A stretch of DNA of 64,000 nt from Xanthomonas campestris pv. badrii. GTDB taxonomy: Bacteria > Pseudomonadota > Gammaproteobacteria > Xanthomonadales > Xanthomonadaceae. The DNA is taken from NCBI RefSeq assembly GCF_012848175.1, contig NZ_CP051651.1:4165501-4229500 (forward strand). The letters run 5' to 3'. How positions within the stretch are numbered: position 1 is the first letter of the stretch; the number at the start of each line of letters is the position of its first letter. Of this stretch, positions 27,869-40,270 are shown one piece after another. The position numbers and the translations under genes are program-made. Under the pieces are notes generated by a model. That model made no database searches. It worked only from the letters and a program-made list of their open reading frames with translations, and was not told where the DNA came from.

Positions 27869-28294
27869 CGGCGCATTTTACCGGTTGTGGCGTCGCTGCG
27901 GCTGAGATTGCGATGAAGGGGCTGGGATTGCTGCCCCCATCCGCCCTGCGGGCACCTTCCCCCGCAGGCGGGGGAAGGCAGGAGAGTGGTTGCTCTGCCG
28001 CCTGCCAGAGAAGGCGGGACGCTGATTGCTCTGCCGCTCGCCAGAGAAGGCGCGACGCTGATTGTTTTCCCGCCTGCAAGAGCACAGGCAGATGCTCGCC
28101 GTGGCAGAGCCCCTCTCCCGCCTGCGGGAGAGGGGTTGGGGTGAGGGCAAGAGGCGCAGCCACGACGCATTGCGGGTCACCCGAGGCTTTACTCGCACCC
28201 TCATCGGCGCTATGCGTCGCCTTTGCCCATCGAAGCGGCCAGCGTCACGGACGGAGACGGCAGCCAAGCTGCATTTCCGGTCCGCACACGCCTA
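27869..28294. repeat. Repeat-rich intergenic region downstream of the oxidoreductase gene
   Basis: It contains one CCTTCCCCCGC..GCGGGGGAAGG palindrome (27955-27977), 2.5 tandem 36-bp units starting at 27990, 28026 and 28062 (each beginning TTGCTCTGCCGC or a variant), and one CCCTCTCCCGCCTGCGGGAG palindrome with GGGGTGAGGG tail (28110-28147). No gene is seen. Confidence 0.85.
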
Positions 28295-29689
28295 TCAGCG
28301 CTCCAGCTGCAGCAACACATCCCGCGCAATGGCCGCAGCCTGCTCGCGCAGTTCCGGCACCGCCAGGCTCTCCCACAGCGAGCCGATGCGCAGGCTGCCG
28401 ATCACCCGCACGCGTGGGTTGGCCTGGCCATCGGCATCGATCAGGCTGCCGTCGGCGGCGGTGTCCACTCCAATGCCATGCGGCCCGGCCACCGCAATGC
28501 CCTGGCCCAGCAATTGCTGCAGCAAGGGGTTGCGCATCGCCTGCACGCGCATTTCCACGCCGGTGGCGTTGACCAGCGTGTGCACATCCAGCTGCAGCGC
28601 GTGCCCGGCACTGGCGGCCCCGGCACTGACCCGCACGCAGGCGCCCACTTCGAACGCCACATCCAGCCGCGCCCGGTGCAGCTGCAGTTGCCCGCGCGCC
28701 TGCATCGCCTGCAGCTGCGCATGCACCGGCGCGGCAATGCGATGGCGATGCACATCCCAATGGCGCACCACATGACGCAGGAAGCGGCGCTGGTCGTCCA
28801 CCGACAGCGTCTGCCACAGCGCCTGGCTCAGCGGGCGGATCCGTTCCATCACGCTTTGCCACGGCCGCCCCTGCGCCAGCGCGTCCCGCGCATGCTGGCG
28901 CAGGCGGCGCAGGCGCGCGCGCAGCGACAGTGCCAGCAGCGGCTGCGGATCGAAGTCGGCGCTGCCGCCATGCGCGTGCGGCAACGGCAACAGACCGTGC
29001 CGCGAAACCACATGCACCGCGCCGCGATGCGCCTGCGCAGCCAGCGTCACCACGGTGTCGGCCATGCTCAGGCCGGAACCGACGATGCACACCGCCGCCT
29101 CCGGCGGCAGTGCAGCCACGGCCTCGGTGTCCCAGGCCTCGATGCGCTGGGTTGGCGACAGGCCGGTAGCGCCACGCACCGGCAGCGGCCGCAACGCATT
29201 GCCCACCGCCAGCACCACGGCATCGGCTTGCAGCGTGTGCCCATCGTCCAGCTGTACCTGCGCGCCCTGCGCGGTGGGGTGCAGCCGCTGCACACGTGCG
29301 CTGCGCACGTGCAGGCTGGCCGGGCTGGCGGCAACTGCTGCCTGCAGGCGCTCACGCAGGTACGGCGCGTAATGCCGCCGCCCCACGAAGTGCTGCGCCA
29401 GCTGCGCATCGTCCAGCTCCGGGCAACACGCATGCGCGCGCAGATAGGCAACGAAGTCCTGCGGCGCATCGACCAGCGCACTCATGCGCGCCGCCGGCAC
29501 GTTGAGCAGGTGTTCGGCACGCGCGGTGGAATACGCCACGCCCTCGCCCAGCACCGGATGCGGTTCGATCAACTCGATCCGCACCGGCGTGGTCGCCTGT
29601 TGCAATAACTGCACTGCCACCAACACACCTGAAGCGCCACCGCCGACGATGGCGATCACCGCATCGCCGTGATTGTGCAGTTCAGTCAT
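28295..29689 (-). CDS. FAD/NAD(P)-binding oxidoreductase
   Basis: The 464-residue protein begins with a Rossmann fold AVIAIVGGGASGVLVAVQLLQ after a short leader and has a second dinucleotide site VCIVGSGLSMADTVVTLA near residue 170. GEGVAYSTARAEHLLNVPA matches the FAD-NAD(P)-binding family that includes E. coli YdhS and hydroxylase-like proteins. LVNATGVEM and a C-terminal GSLRIGSLWESLAVPELREQA are also typical. The substrate is unknown. The start is the ATG at 29689; the upstream frame is Arg-rich shadow. Confidence 0.85.
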   Translation of the reverse strand: MTELHNHGDAVIAIVGGGASGVLVAVQLLQQATTPVRIELIEPHPVLGEGVAYSTARAEHLLNVPAARMSALVDAPQDFVAYLRAHACCPELDDAQLAQHFVGRRHYAPYLRERLQAAVAASPASLHVRSARVQRLHPTAQGAQVQLDDGHTLQADAVVLAVGNALRPLPVRGATGLSPTQRIEAWDTEAVAALPPEAAVCIVGSGLSMADTVVTLAAQAHRGAVHVVSRHGLLPLPHAHGGSADFDPQPLLALSLRARLRRLRQHARDALAQGRPWQSVMERIRPLSQALWQTLSVDDQRRFLRHVVRHWDVHRHRIAAPVHAQLQAMQARGQLQLHRARLDVAFEVGACVRVSAGAASAGHALQLDVHTLVNATGVEMRVQAMRNPLLQQLLGQGIAVAGPHGIGVDTAADGSLIDADGQANPRVRVIGSLRIGSLWESLAVPELREQAAAIARDVLLQLER

Positions 29690-29891
29690 GCCGCGATTGT
29701 AGGCGATGCCGGCGTCGCGCCGATAACAGATGCCCGACCCTGCACACACGACCCAGCCACGCCAGCCGCTGGCTGAGGCCTCGGCCGGCGTGTGCGCGCG
29801 ACCATGCTCAACCTGGCGCACGCTGCTGCACGCCGATCAAACGGTCCGCCGTTGACGATCGACGCCGTCAGCGCAGCATGCCGCACCCGCC

Positions 29892-31310
29892 CTACATCAA
29901 CGCATCGGCCAGCCGCGCGATGCCCTCGCGGCTGCGGCGCCAGGCCGGGCGGCGCCGCCACTGCTCCAACTCCAGCGGGCGCGCATTGGCCAGATAGTCC
30001 TGTTCGATCTGGCGCAGCCGCTGCACCACGCCACGGTCGTAGCAGAGCATGCCGATCTCGGCATTCAGCGCGAACGAGCGGATATCCAGGTTGATCGAGC
30101 CCACCAGCGCGATGTCCTCGTCCATGCTCAGGTGCTTGGCATGCAGGAAGTGCGGGCGGTACAGCGCAATCTTCACCCCGCAGCGCAGCAGCTCGTCGAA
30201 GTAGGCCTCTTGCGCCCAGGCTGCCAGCCGCTGGTTATTGCTCTCCGACAGGATCAGCTGCACCTCAACGCCCGATACCGCGGCGATGCGCAACGCGCTG
30301 AGCAAGGCCTCGTCCGGCACGAAGTACGGCGTGACCAGCACTACCTTGCGCCGTGCCAGGTGGATCACCGCATTGATCGCATCGCGCGCGTTCTCGAACG
30401 GATACGCCGGCCCGCTCGGCAGCAACTGGGTGGCGATATTGGCCTGGCACACCGGTGCGTCCGGCCACACATCCAGGCGCTGCCCGGTTTCGGTGAACCA
30501 GTCGCTGGCGAACACCGCTTCCAGGTGATTGACCACCGGCCCGCGCACACGCGCCACCAGTTCGCGGTTGGGCACCCCATCGATGAAGCCGGCCTCGGCC
30601 AGATTCTGCGAGCCGACAAAACCCACCTGATTGTCGATCACCGCAATCTTGCGGTGGTTACGCAGATCCATGCGCCCGCTGCGACGCCAGCGCAGGCCAC
30701 CGGGCAATACCGAAAGCACCTCGATGCCGCCGGCCAGCAGGCGCTTGCGATAGCGGCGCAGGCCGCGCTTGGCGCCCACCGCATCCAGCAGCACGCGGCA
30801 GCGCACGCCGCGCGCCTGCGCACGCTCCAGCGCGGCCACCACTGCATCGCCCACGGCATCGTCGAACATCAGGTAGTACAGCAGGTGCACGCGTTGTTCG
30901 GCCGCATCGATTGCCGTGATCAGGGCCTGCAGCGAGTGTGCGTAGTCGTCGAGCAGTTCCACTGCATTGCCCAGGGTCGGCATGAAGTCGCCCTGCCGCT
31001 CGATCAACGGCACCACTTCGGCACTGCTGGTGTCGGCCGGCGGCTGCCAGCGCAATGCATGCAACGGCAGTTGTTGTTCGCGGATCACCTGCGAGGCGGT
31101 GGCCTGGCGCTCCACGCGCAGGCGCGACAGCCACGGGTGGCCGAACAGCAGGTACAGCGGCAAGCCCACCACCGGCACGAACCCGATCAGCAACAGCCAG
31201 CTGCGCGCCGCCCCGGGCGTGGTGCGGGCGGGAATCCACAGCAGCGCGGCCAGGCGGATCACCCAGTCCAGCGCCAGCAGCCAGGTGCCTGTCACCACAT
31301 CCGGCAGCAT
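29892..31310 (-). CDS. cls: Cardiolipin synthase (phospholipase D superfamily)
   Basis: The 472-residue protein has two N-terminal membrane segments (GTWLLALDWVIRLAALLWI and SWLLLIGFVPVVGLPLYLLFG) and two HKD motifs: HRKIAVIDNQVGFVGSQN and HAKHLSMDEDIALVGSIN. This is the ClsA-type layout, which condenses two phosphatidylglycerol molecules to cardiolipin and glycerol at the inner membrane. The start at 31310 places the first membrane segment correctly. It lies just downstream of the LysR gene on the same strand, with 13 bp between them. Confidence 0.93.
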   Translation of the reverse strand: MLPDVVTGTWLLALDWVIRLAALLWIPARTTPGAARSWLLLIGFVPVVGLPLYLLFGHPWLSRLRVERQATASQVIREQQLPLHALRWQPPADTSSAEVVPLIERQGDFMPTLGNAVELLDDYAHSLQALITAIDAAEQRVHLLYYLMFDDAVGDAVVAALERAQARGVRCRVLLDAVGAKRGLRRYRKRLLAGGIEVLSVLPGGLRWRRSGRMDLRNHRKIAVIDNQVGFVGSQNLAEAGFIDGVPNRELVARVRGPVVNHLEAVFASDWFTETGQRLDVWPDAPVCQANIATQLLPSGPAYPFENARDAINAVIHLARRKVVLVTPYFVPDEALLSALRIAAVSGVEVQLILSESNNQRLAAWAQEAYFDELLRCGVKIALYRPHFLHAKHLSMDEDIALVGSINLDIRSFALNAEIGMLCYDRGVVQRLRQIEQDYLANARPLELEQWRRRPAWRRSREGIARLADALM

Positions 31311-31323
31311 TGGCGCTCCGTTC

Positions 31324-32634
31324 TCATGAGGAAGCCGATTCTGACCCGGCCGGACGTGAACGCAACGGCGTGCTGCCACCGGCCTGTCCGCAATGGCGAA
31401 AGGGCCCCGCTTCCGAGACTGCCGGCCGCACGCGCTCGGCGCAGACCTGCCGCAGCGTCTGCACGAATGCCGTTTGCGCGCGGGTGGGATGCCAGTCGCT
31501 GCGCAAGGTGATGCCGATCTGCCGGCGCAGCTGCGGCCCGGCACGGCCGATTTCGCACAGCAGCCCGGCGCGGCGTTCGAACAGGAACTGGTCGCGCGAC
31601 ATCAGGGTCAGCCAGTCGCCTTCCAGTAACAGCCCGCGCACGGTGAGTTCGGCCCCGCATTCGATGCGCAGCGGCGGCGGCTCCAGCTGGCGGTCGCGGA
31701 ACATGCGCTCCCAGCGCTCGCGCACCGGGGTGCCGGCCGCGGCGATCACCCACGGGTAGTCGAGCAACTGCGCAAATCCGTAGGGATGCCCGGCCAGCGG
31801 GTGGGCGCTGCGCGCCACGATCACCGGCTCGTCGTCGAACAGCGCTTCCTGCAGCACATCGCGCACCGGCAGGCGCTCGCGCAGCGCGCCGATCAGCAGG
31901 TCCAGCCCACCGTCGCGCAGATGGGCAAGCAGTTCCGCATACGGCCCTTCGACCACGCTGATGCTGGCGGCCGGGTGCGCGCGCGCAAAGCGGGCCAGCA
32001 CCTGCGGCAGCAGGATCGCGCGGGCCAGTGGCATCACCCCCACCACCACCCGGCCGGCGTGCTGCGAGCGCAGGGCGGCCACTTCATCGAGCGCGGCGCG
32101 AACCTCGGCCAGCGCCAGCCGTACCTGCCGCAGCAGCCGTTCGGCCACCGGCGTGGGCTGCACCGCCTTGCCGCGGCGCACCGTCAGCGGCACTTCGATC
32201 ACATCGGCCAGGGACTGCACCGCGCGGTAGACCGCCGGCTGCGACACGCCCAGCTGCACTGCCGCCAGCGAATAGCTGCCCGCCGCCTCCACCGCCACCA
32301 GTGCCTGCAACTGCCCCAGCGATACCCGCCGCTCCAGCCCCGGGCGGGCGGGCAAGCGCAGCGCGCGCCGCGCCACCCGGAGGCCGCGGCCCAGATGCGC
32401 CAGCGCGCGCTCGATCCGCGGCACCACCAGGCCGGTGGCCTCGGTGGCCAGCATCCCGCCCGGCTGCCGGTCGAACAGGCGCACGCCCAGCTGCTGTTCC
32501 AGCCGCGCCACTGCCTGGGTGAGGGCGGGCTGGGACAGGTTCACCTGCGGCGCGGCCGCGCTGATGCTGCCCAGCCGCTGCACGACGGCCAGGGCATGCA
32601 GATGGCGGAGATTCGGTTCCGGTAGCGGCGGCAT
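31324..32634 (-). CDS. LysR-type regulator with two N-terminal HTH domains
   Basis: The 436-residue protein is about 130 longer than a normal LysR regulator because it has two winged-helix domains in tandem: residues about 8-60 (HLHALAVVQRLGSISAAAPQ, LSQPALTQAVARLEQQLGV) and about 105-165 (LGQLQALVAVEAAGSYSLAA, VSQPAVYRAVQSLADVI). A LysR effector-binding domain follows (GRVVVGVMPLARAILLPQVL). It is divergent from ligK by about 100 bp of AT-rich DNA, so it probably controls the aromatic pathway operon with a pathway intermediate as inducer. Confidence 0.9.
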   Translation of the reverse strand: MPPLPEPNLRHLHALAVVQRLGSISAAAPQVNLSQPALTQAVARLEQQLGVRLFDRQPGGMLATEATGLVVPRIERALAHLGRGLRVARRALRLPARPGLERRVSLGQLQALVAVEAAGSYSLAAVQLGVSQPAVYRAVQSLADVIEVPLTVRRGKAVQPTPVAERLLRQVRLALAEVRAALDEVAALRSQHAGRVVVGVMPLARAILLPQVLARFARAHPAASISVVEGPYAELLAHLRDGGLDLLIGALRERLPVRDVLQEALFDDEPVIVARSAHPLAGHPYGFAQLLDYPWVIAAAGTPVRERWERMFRDRQLEPPPLRIECGAELTVRGLLLEGDWLTLMSRDQFLFERRAGLLCEIGRAGPQLRRQIGITLRSDWHPTRAQTAFVQTLRQVCAERVRPAVSEAGPFRHCGQAGGSTPLRSRPAGSESASS

Positions 32635-32735
32635 GCTCTAACTATAAGCAAAACCAATACGCATACCTCAAATGAATCTTGAGCGCGTTGACTCTCGCCG
32701 CGCAGACTCGGCGCATCACTAACGAGGATGGATGG
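32635..32735. promoter_or_regulatory. Divergent operator region between the LysR gene and ligK
   Basis: This 101-bp stretch is markedly more AT-rich than its surroundings (CTATAAGCAAAACCAATACG near the LysR start). It must contain both promoters and the LysR operator. I could not identify a clean T-N11-A palindrome with confidence. Confidence 0.5.
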
Positions 32736-33407
32736 ATGAGCCAGGTCGTCACCCAGGTCGCGCGCGCGCCCATCGCCATCGTCGACGGACTGGCGCAGGC
32801 TGGGGTGGCCACCGTGCACGAGGCGCAGGGCCGTCGCGGCCTGCTGCACCATCGGCTGCGCCCGATCTATGCCGGTTGCCGGGTCGCCGGCACCGCGGTC
32901 ACGGTGTCGGTGCCGCCCGGCGACAACTGGATGATGCATGTTGCCATCGAACAGCTGCAGCCCGGCGACGTGCTGGTGGTGGCACCCACCAGCGACTGCT
33001 GCGACGGCTACTTCGGCGACCTGCTGGCTACCTCGGCGCAGGCGCGCGGCTGCCGCGGGCTGATCATCGATGCCGGCGTGCGCGACGTGCGCGACCTCAC
33101 CGCCATGCAGTTCCCGGCCTGGAGCCGCGCCATCTGCGCGCAGGGCACCATCAAGGAGACGCTGGGCTCGGTCAACGTGCCGCTGGTCTGCGCCGGGCAG
33201 CTGGTGCAGCCAGGCGATGTGGTGGTGGCCGACGACGACGGCGTATGCGCGGTGCCGCGCGAACGCGCCGCCGAGGTGCTGGCTGAAGCGCAGGCGCGCG
33301 AGGCGCGCGAGGCGCTCAAGCGCGAGCGGCTGGCACGCGGCGAACTGGGCCTGGACATCTACGCGATGCGCGAGCGGTTGGCGGCCAAGGGACTGCGCTA
33401 TGTCTGA
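32736..33407 (+). CDS. ligK: 4-carboxy-4-hydroxy-2-oxoadipate aldolase (RraA family)
   Basis: The 223-residue protein is of the RraA/HMG-CHA aldolase family: [15 protein letters not shown], metal and substrate site [14 protein letters not shown] with the catalytic Arg-Asp pair, and [25 protein letters not shown]. It splits 4-carboxy-4-hydroxy-2-oxoadipate to pyruvate and oxaloacetate. The family alone cannot exclude an RNase E inhibitor-like relative, but the two following genes encode the preceding steps, which settles the role. The ATG at 32736 (MSQVVTQV) follows a purine-rich AACGAGGATGGAT. It overlaps the next gene by 8 bp. Confidence 0.9.
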   Translation: MSQVVTQVARAPIAIVDGLAQAGVATVHEAQGRRGLLHHRLRPIYAGCRVAGTAVTVSVPPGDNWMMHVAIEQLQPGDVLVVAPTSDCCDGYFGDLLATSAQARGCRGLIIDAGVRDVRDLTAMQFPAWSRAICAQGTIKETLGSVNVPLVCAGQLVQPGDVVVADDDGVCAVPRERAAEVLAEAQAREAREALKRERLARGELGLDIYAMRERLAAKGLRYV

Positions 33408-34455
33408 GCGCGTCCGCGCGATGTGGATGCGTGGCGGCACCTCCAAGGGCGGCTTCTTCCTGGCCGAGGATCTGCCCGGCGACATCGCCGCGCGCGATGC
33501 CTTACTGCTGCGCGCCTATGGCTCGCCGGACCTGCGCCAGATCGACGGGATGGGCGGCGCCGACCCGCTGACCTCCAAGGTGGCGGTGGTGTCGCGTTCG
33601 ACGCGCGCCGATGCCGACGTGGAGTACCTGTTCCTGCAGGTGGCCGTGGACCAGGCGCAGGTCAGCGATACGCAGAACTGCGGCAACATGCTGGCCGGTG
33701 TTGGCCCATTCGCGCTGGAGCGCGGCCTGCTGCCGGCGCGCGATGGCATCACCGACGTGCGCATCTTCATGCGCAACACCGGCACCCTGGCCACCGCCAG
33801 CGTGCGCACGCCTGGCGGCCAGGTGCGTTACAGCGGCGACACCCGCATCGATGGCGTGCCGGGTACCGCCGCCCCGGTCGCACTGGCCTTTGCCGACATC
33901 GCCGGCTCGTCCTGTGGCGCGCTGCTGCCCACCGGACGGGCAATGGACATGCTCGATGGCGTGCCGCTCACCCTGATCGACAATGGCATGCCCTGCGTGG
34001 TGCTGCGCGCCAGCGATATGGGAATCAGCGGCTATGAGGACCGCGCCACGCTGGATGCGGATACCTCGCTCAAGGCGCGGCTGGAATCCATTCGCCTGCA
34101 GGCGGGCCCGTTGATGCGGCTGGGCGATGTCGGCGCTGCGACGGTGCCGAAGATGATGCTGGTGGCCGAACCGCGCAACGGTGGTGCGATCAGCGTGCGC
34201 TCGTTCATTCCGCATCGCTGCCACGCGTCCGTCGGCGTGCTGGGTGCGGTCAGCGTCGCCACCGCCTGCCTGCTGCCGGACGCGCCCGCGCATGCCCTGG
34301 CGCAATTGCCTGGCGGCAGCGCCCAGCAGGTGGAGGTGGAGCATCCGAGCGGCATGAGCAGCTGCCTCATCGAGTGCGACGCAGGCGGCGCAGTGGTGCG
34401 CGCTGCGGTCATCAGGACCGCACGCAAACTGTTCGATGGTGAGTTGTTTGTGTAA
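33400..34455 (+). CDS. 4-oxalomesaconate tautomerase/isomerase (PrpF family)
   Basis: The 351-residue protein is a PrpF-type isomerase: [15 protein letters not shown] at the start, the [18 protein letters not shown] segment, the cysteine motif TQNCGNML near residue 90, and [16 protein letters not shown] near the end. GalD and LigU of this fold convert tautomers or double-bond isomers of 4-oxalomesaconate in gallate and protocatechuate 4,5-cleavage. Which of the two activities applies cannot be decided here. It lies between the aldolase and hydratase genes. Confidence 0.85.
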   Translation: MSERVRAMWMRGGTSKGGFFLAEDLPGDIAARDALLLRAYGSPDLRQIDGMGGADPLTSKVAVVSRSTRADADVEYLFLQVAVDQAQVSDTQNCGNMLAGVGPFALERGLLPARDGITDVRIFMRNTGTLATASVRTPGGQVRYSGDTRIDGVPGTAAPVALAFADIAGSSCGALLPTGRAMDMLDGVPLTLIDNGMPCVVLRASDMGISGYEDRATLDADTSLKARLESIRLQAGPLMRLGDVGAATVPKMMLVAEPRNGGAISVRSFIPHRCHASVGVLGAVSVATACLLPDAPAHALAQLPGGSAQQVEVEHPSGMSSCLIECDAGGAVVRAAVIRTARKLFDGELFV

Positions 34456-34530
34456 GCACAACACCCAACCCTGTGCGCCGGCGTTTGACTGCGCAGCATC
34501 CCCTCTCCCCGCATCGCGACGAGCATTGCC

Positions 34531-35553
34531 ATGATCATCGATTGCCACGGCCACTACACCACCGCGCCTGCCGCGCACGATGCGTTTCGCAAGGCGCAGA
34601 TTGCGCACTACAACGACCCGGGTCTGGCAGCGCCGGTGTATCCGCAGATCTCCGACGACCAGCTGCGCGAAAGCGTAGAGCAGCACCAATTGCGCCTGCT
34701 GCGCGAGCGCGGCGCCGACATGACCATCTTTTCGCCACGCGCCAGCACCATGGCCCATCATATCGGCAATGACGCCGTGAGCCAGGTGTGGACGCGTCAC
34801 TGCAACGATCTGATCGCGCGCGTGGTGCAGTTGTATCCGCACACCTTTATCGGCGTCTGCCAGTTGCCGCAATCGCCGGGCGTGTCGATCGCACACTCGA
34901 TCGCCGAGCTGGAACGCTGCGTCACCGAGCTCGGGTTTGTCGGCTGCAATCTCAATCCCGATCCGTCCGGCGGCCACTGGAATGGCGTGCCGCTGACCGA
35001 CCGCACCTGGTACCCGTTCTTCGAGAAGATGGTGGAACTGGACGTGCCGGCGATGGTGCACGTCTCGGGCAGCTGCAACGCCAATTTCCACGCCACCGGC
35101 GCGCATTATCTCAACGCCGACACCACCGCCTTCATGCAGTTCCTGGAAGGCGACCTGTTTACCGACTTTCCCGAGTTGCGCTTCATCATCCCGCACGGCG
35201 GTGGCGCGGTGCCGTACCACTGGGGTCGCTTTCGCGGCCTGGCCGACATGCTGGGCAAGCCGCCATTGGCCACGCACGTGATGCGCAATGTGTTCTTCGA
35301 TACCTGCGTCTATCACCAGCCCGGCATCGACCTGTTGTTCGAAGTCATCGACATCGACAACATCCTGTTCGGCTCGGAAATGGTCGGCGCGGTACGCGGC
35401 ATCGACCCGCAGACGGGGCATTACTTCGACGACACCAAACGCTACATCGACGCATTGGCGATCTCCGACGCCGACAAGCGCAAGGTGTTCGAAGGCAATG
35501 CGCGGCGCGTGTATCCGCGCCTGGACGCACAGCTGCGTGCGCGTGGGCTTTGA
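34531..35553 (+). CDS. ligJ: 4-oxalomesaconate hydratase (amidohydrolase type, LigJ)
   Basis: The 340-residue amidohydrolase has the metal-binding start MIIDCHGHYTT (HxH), VHVSGSCNANFHATGAHYLN, FIIPHGGGAVPYHWGR with a metal histidine, and LFGSEMVGAVRGIDPQTG with the late acidic/GSE motif. LigJ hydrates 4-oxalomesaconate to 4-carboxy-4-hydroxy-2-oxoadipate, the substrate of the aldolase two genes upstream. It is 75 bp after the tautomerase and probably co-transcribed. Confidence 0.9.
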   Translation: MIIDCHGHYTTAPAAHDAFRKAQIAHYNDPGLAAPVYPQISDDQLRESVEQHQLRLLRERGADMTIFSPRASTMAHHIGNDAVSQVWTRHCNDLIARVVQLYPHTFIGVCQLPQSPGVSIAHSIAELERCVTELGFVGCNLNPDPSGGHWNGVPLTDRTWYPFFEKMVELDVPAMVHVSGSCNANFHATGAHYLNADTTAFMQFLEGDLFTDFPELRFIIPHGGGAVPYHWGRFRGLADMLGKPPLATHVMRNVFFDTCVYHQPGIDLLFEVIDIDNILFGSEMVGAVRGIDPQTGHYFDDTKRYIDALAISDADKRKVFEGNARRVYPRLDAQLRARGL

Positions 35554-35740
35554 CGGCGGCGTTGCACGGCGCGCTTCCTGTTATTGCTCCCTTCTCCCAT
35601 TGGGACATTGTCCTCCTTTATGGGGGAGAAGGTGCCCGTAGGGCGGATGAGGGTACGTGCGAAGCCTCGTGCACTCAAAACAATTGCGGCGGCTTCGCCC
35701 CGTACCCTCACCCCAACCCCTCTCCCGGTGGGAGAGGGGC
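35554..35740. repeat. Xanthomonad intergenic palindromes between ligJ and rpmG
   Basis: Two halves of the widespread element are present: GGGGGAGAAGGTGCCCGTAGG with GGCGGATGAGGG (35621-35653) and ACCCTCACCCCAACCCCTCT with CCGGTGGGAGAGGGG (35703-35739). They are arranged as a long imperfect inverted pair and may form a terminator-like structure after ligJ. Confidence 0.75.
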
Positions 35741-35751
35741 TCGATACAAAC

Positions 35752-35781
35752 GCAAACACCCGCCTTGCGGCGGGTGTTTGC
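35752..35781 (-). terminator. Intrinsic terminator of rpmB-rpmG
   Basis: A perfect 13-bp stem (GCAAACACCCGCC at 35752-35764 and its complement at 35769-35781) with a 4-base loop is followed, on the minus strand, by the T-rich run GTTTGTATC. It lies 28 bp past the rpmG stop. Confidence 0.88.
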
Positions 35782-35808
35782 TTGGGCGCAGATCGCGTAA
35801 TCGGTGGA

Positions 35809-35976
35809 TTACTTGATCTTGCCTTCCTTGTACATCACGTGCTTACGCACGACCGGGTCGTACTTCATCATTTCCATCTTCCCCGGCGTGTTTTTCTTGT
35901 TCTTGTCCGTGGTGTAGAAGTGGCCGGTAGCGGCCGAGGAAATCATACGAATCTTGTCACGCTTGCCTTTTGCCAT
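35809..35976 (-). CDS. rpmG: 50S ribosomal protein L33
   Basis: The 55-residue protein reads [19 protein letters not shown], then [10 protein letters not shown], and ends VMYKEGKIK, the standard L33 of gammaproteobacteria. It has no zinc-binding cysteines (the C-minus form), so it is not a zinc-storing paralogue. It follows rpmB by 13 bp. Confidence 0.98.
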
Positions 35977-35989
35977 GACTGCTTACTCC

Positions 35990-36226
35990 TCAGACCTTTT
36001 CGCCGCGCGCACGCAGCTCTTTCAGAACGGCATCGATCCCGTTCTTGTCGATGGTGCGCAATGCATGCGCGGAGACACGGAGCTTCACCCAGCGGTTTTC
36101 GCTGGCGACCCAGAAACGGCGCTCGTGCAGGTTGGGCAGGAAGCGACGACGGGTTCTGTTGTTTGCGTGGGAGACGTTGTTACCCGTCTGCACACGCTTG
36201 CCGGACACTTGGCATACGCGGGACAT
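35990..36226 (-). CDS. rpmB: 50S ribosomal protein L28
   Basis: The 78-residue protein starts [20 protein letters not shown] and contains [20 protein letters not shown] and [15 protein letters not shown], matching L28. The start at 36226 is the only one giving the family N-terminus. It is the first gene of rpmB-rpmG. Confidence 0.98.
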
Positions 36227-36502
36227 TACGCACCTCGATAAATGAATTGCCACCCATAGCCTGGGGAGCGGCGGCCCCGACAGCATCAAGCTGCCACGCA
36301 ACGTTGGGAATCAATAACTTACGCTGGAACCGGCCGGCAACCCCATCGCGCTGGGTGCCGCCATCCGGAGCGATCCGGGCACAGCGAGCCGCGCATTATG
36401 CACGGCAATTCCTTGTGCCGCAAGCACTTAGCCTGCACCACCCTAGCCCGGCGCACGGCAGCCATGCCTGCCTGGCCCTTGTTTGCGCTTGCGGCCACCC
36501 GA

Positions 36503-36528
36503 ATCCCGGCAGACGCGCCTGCCGGGAT
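36503..36528 (-). terminator. Hairpin downstream of czcA
   Basis: A 10-bp perfect stem (ATCCCGGCAG at 36503-36512, complement at 36519-36528) lies 5 bp after the czcA stop. The rest of 36227-36532, upstream of rpmB, shows no gene and should hold the rpmB promoter. Confidence 0.7.
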
Positions 36529-36532
36529 CGTG

Positions 36533-40270
<3,738 letters not shown>

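Noticed and set aside
27990..28070. 36-bp direct repeats as a CRISPR array
   Set aside because: The units are tandem without spacers and there are only two and a half of them; no cas genes are present.
30132..31511. 459-residue plus-strand open frame
   Set aside because: Antisense to cardiolipin synthase, which has both HKD motifs and membrane segments in the minus-strand frame.
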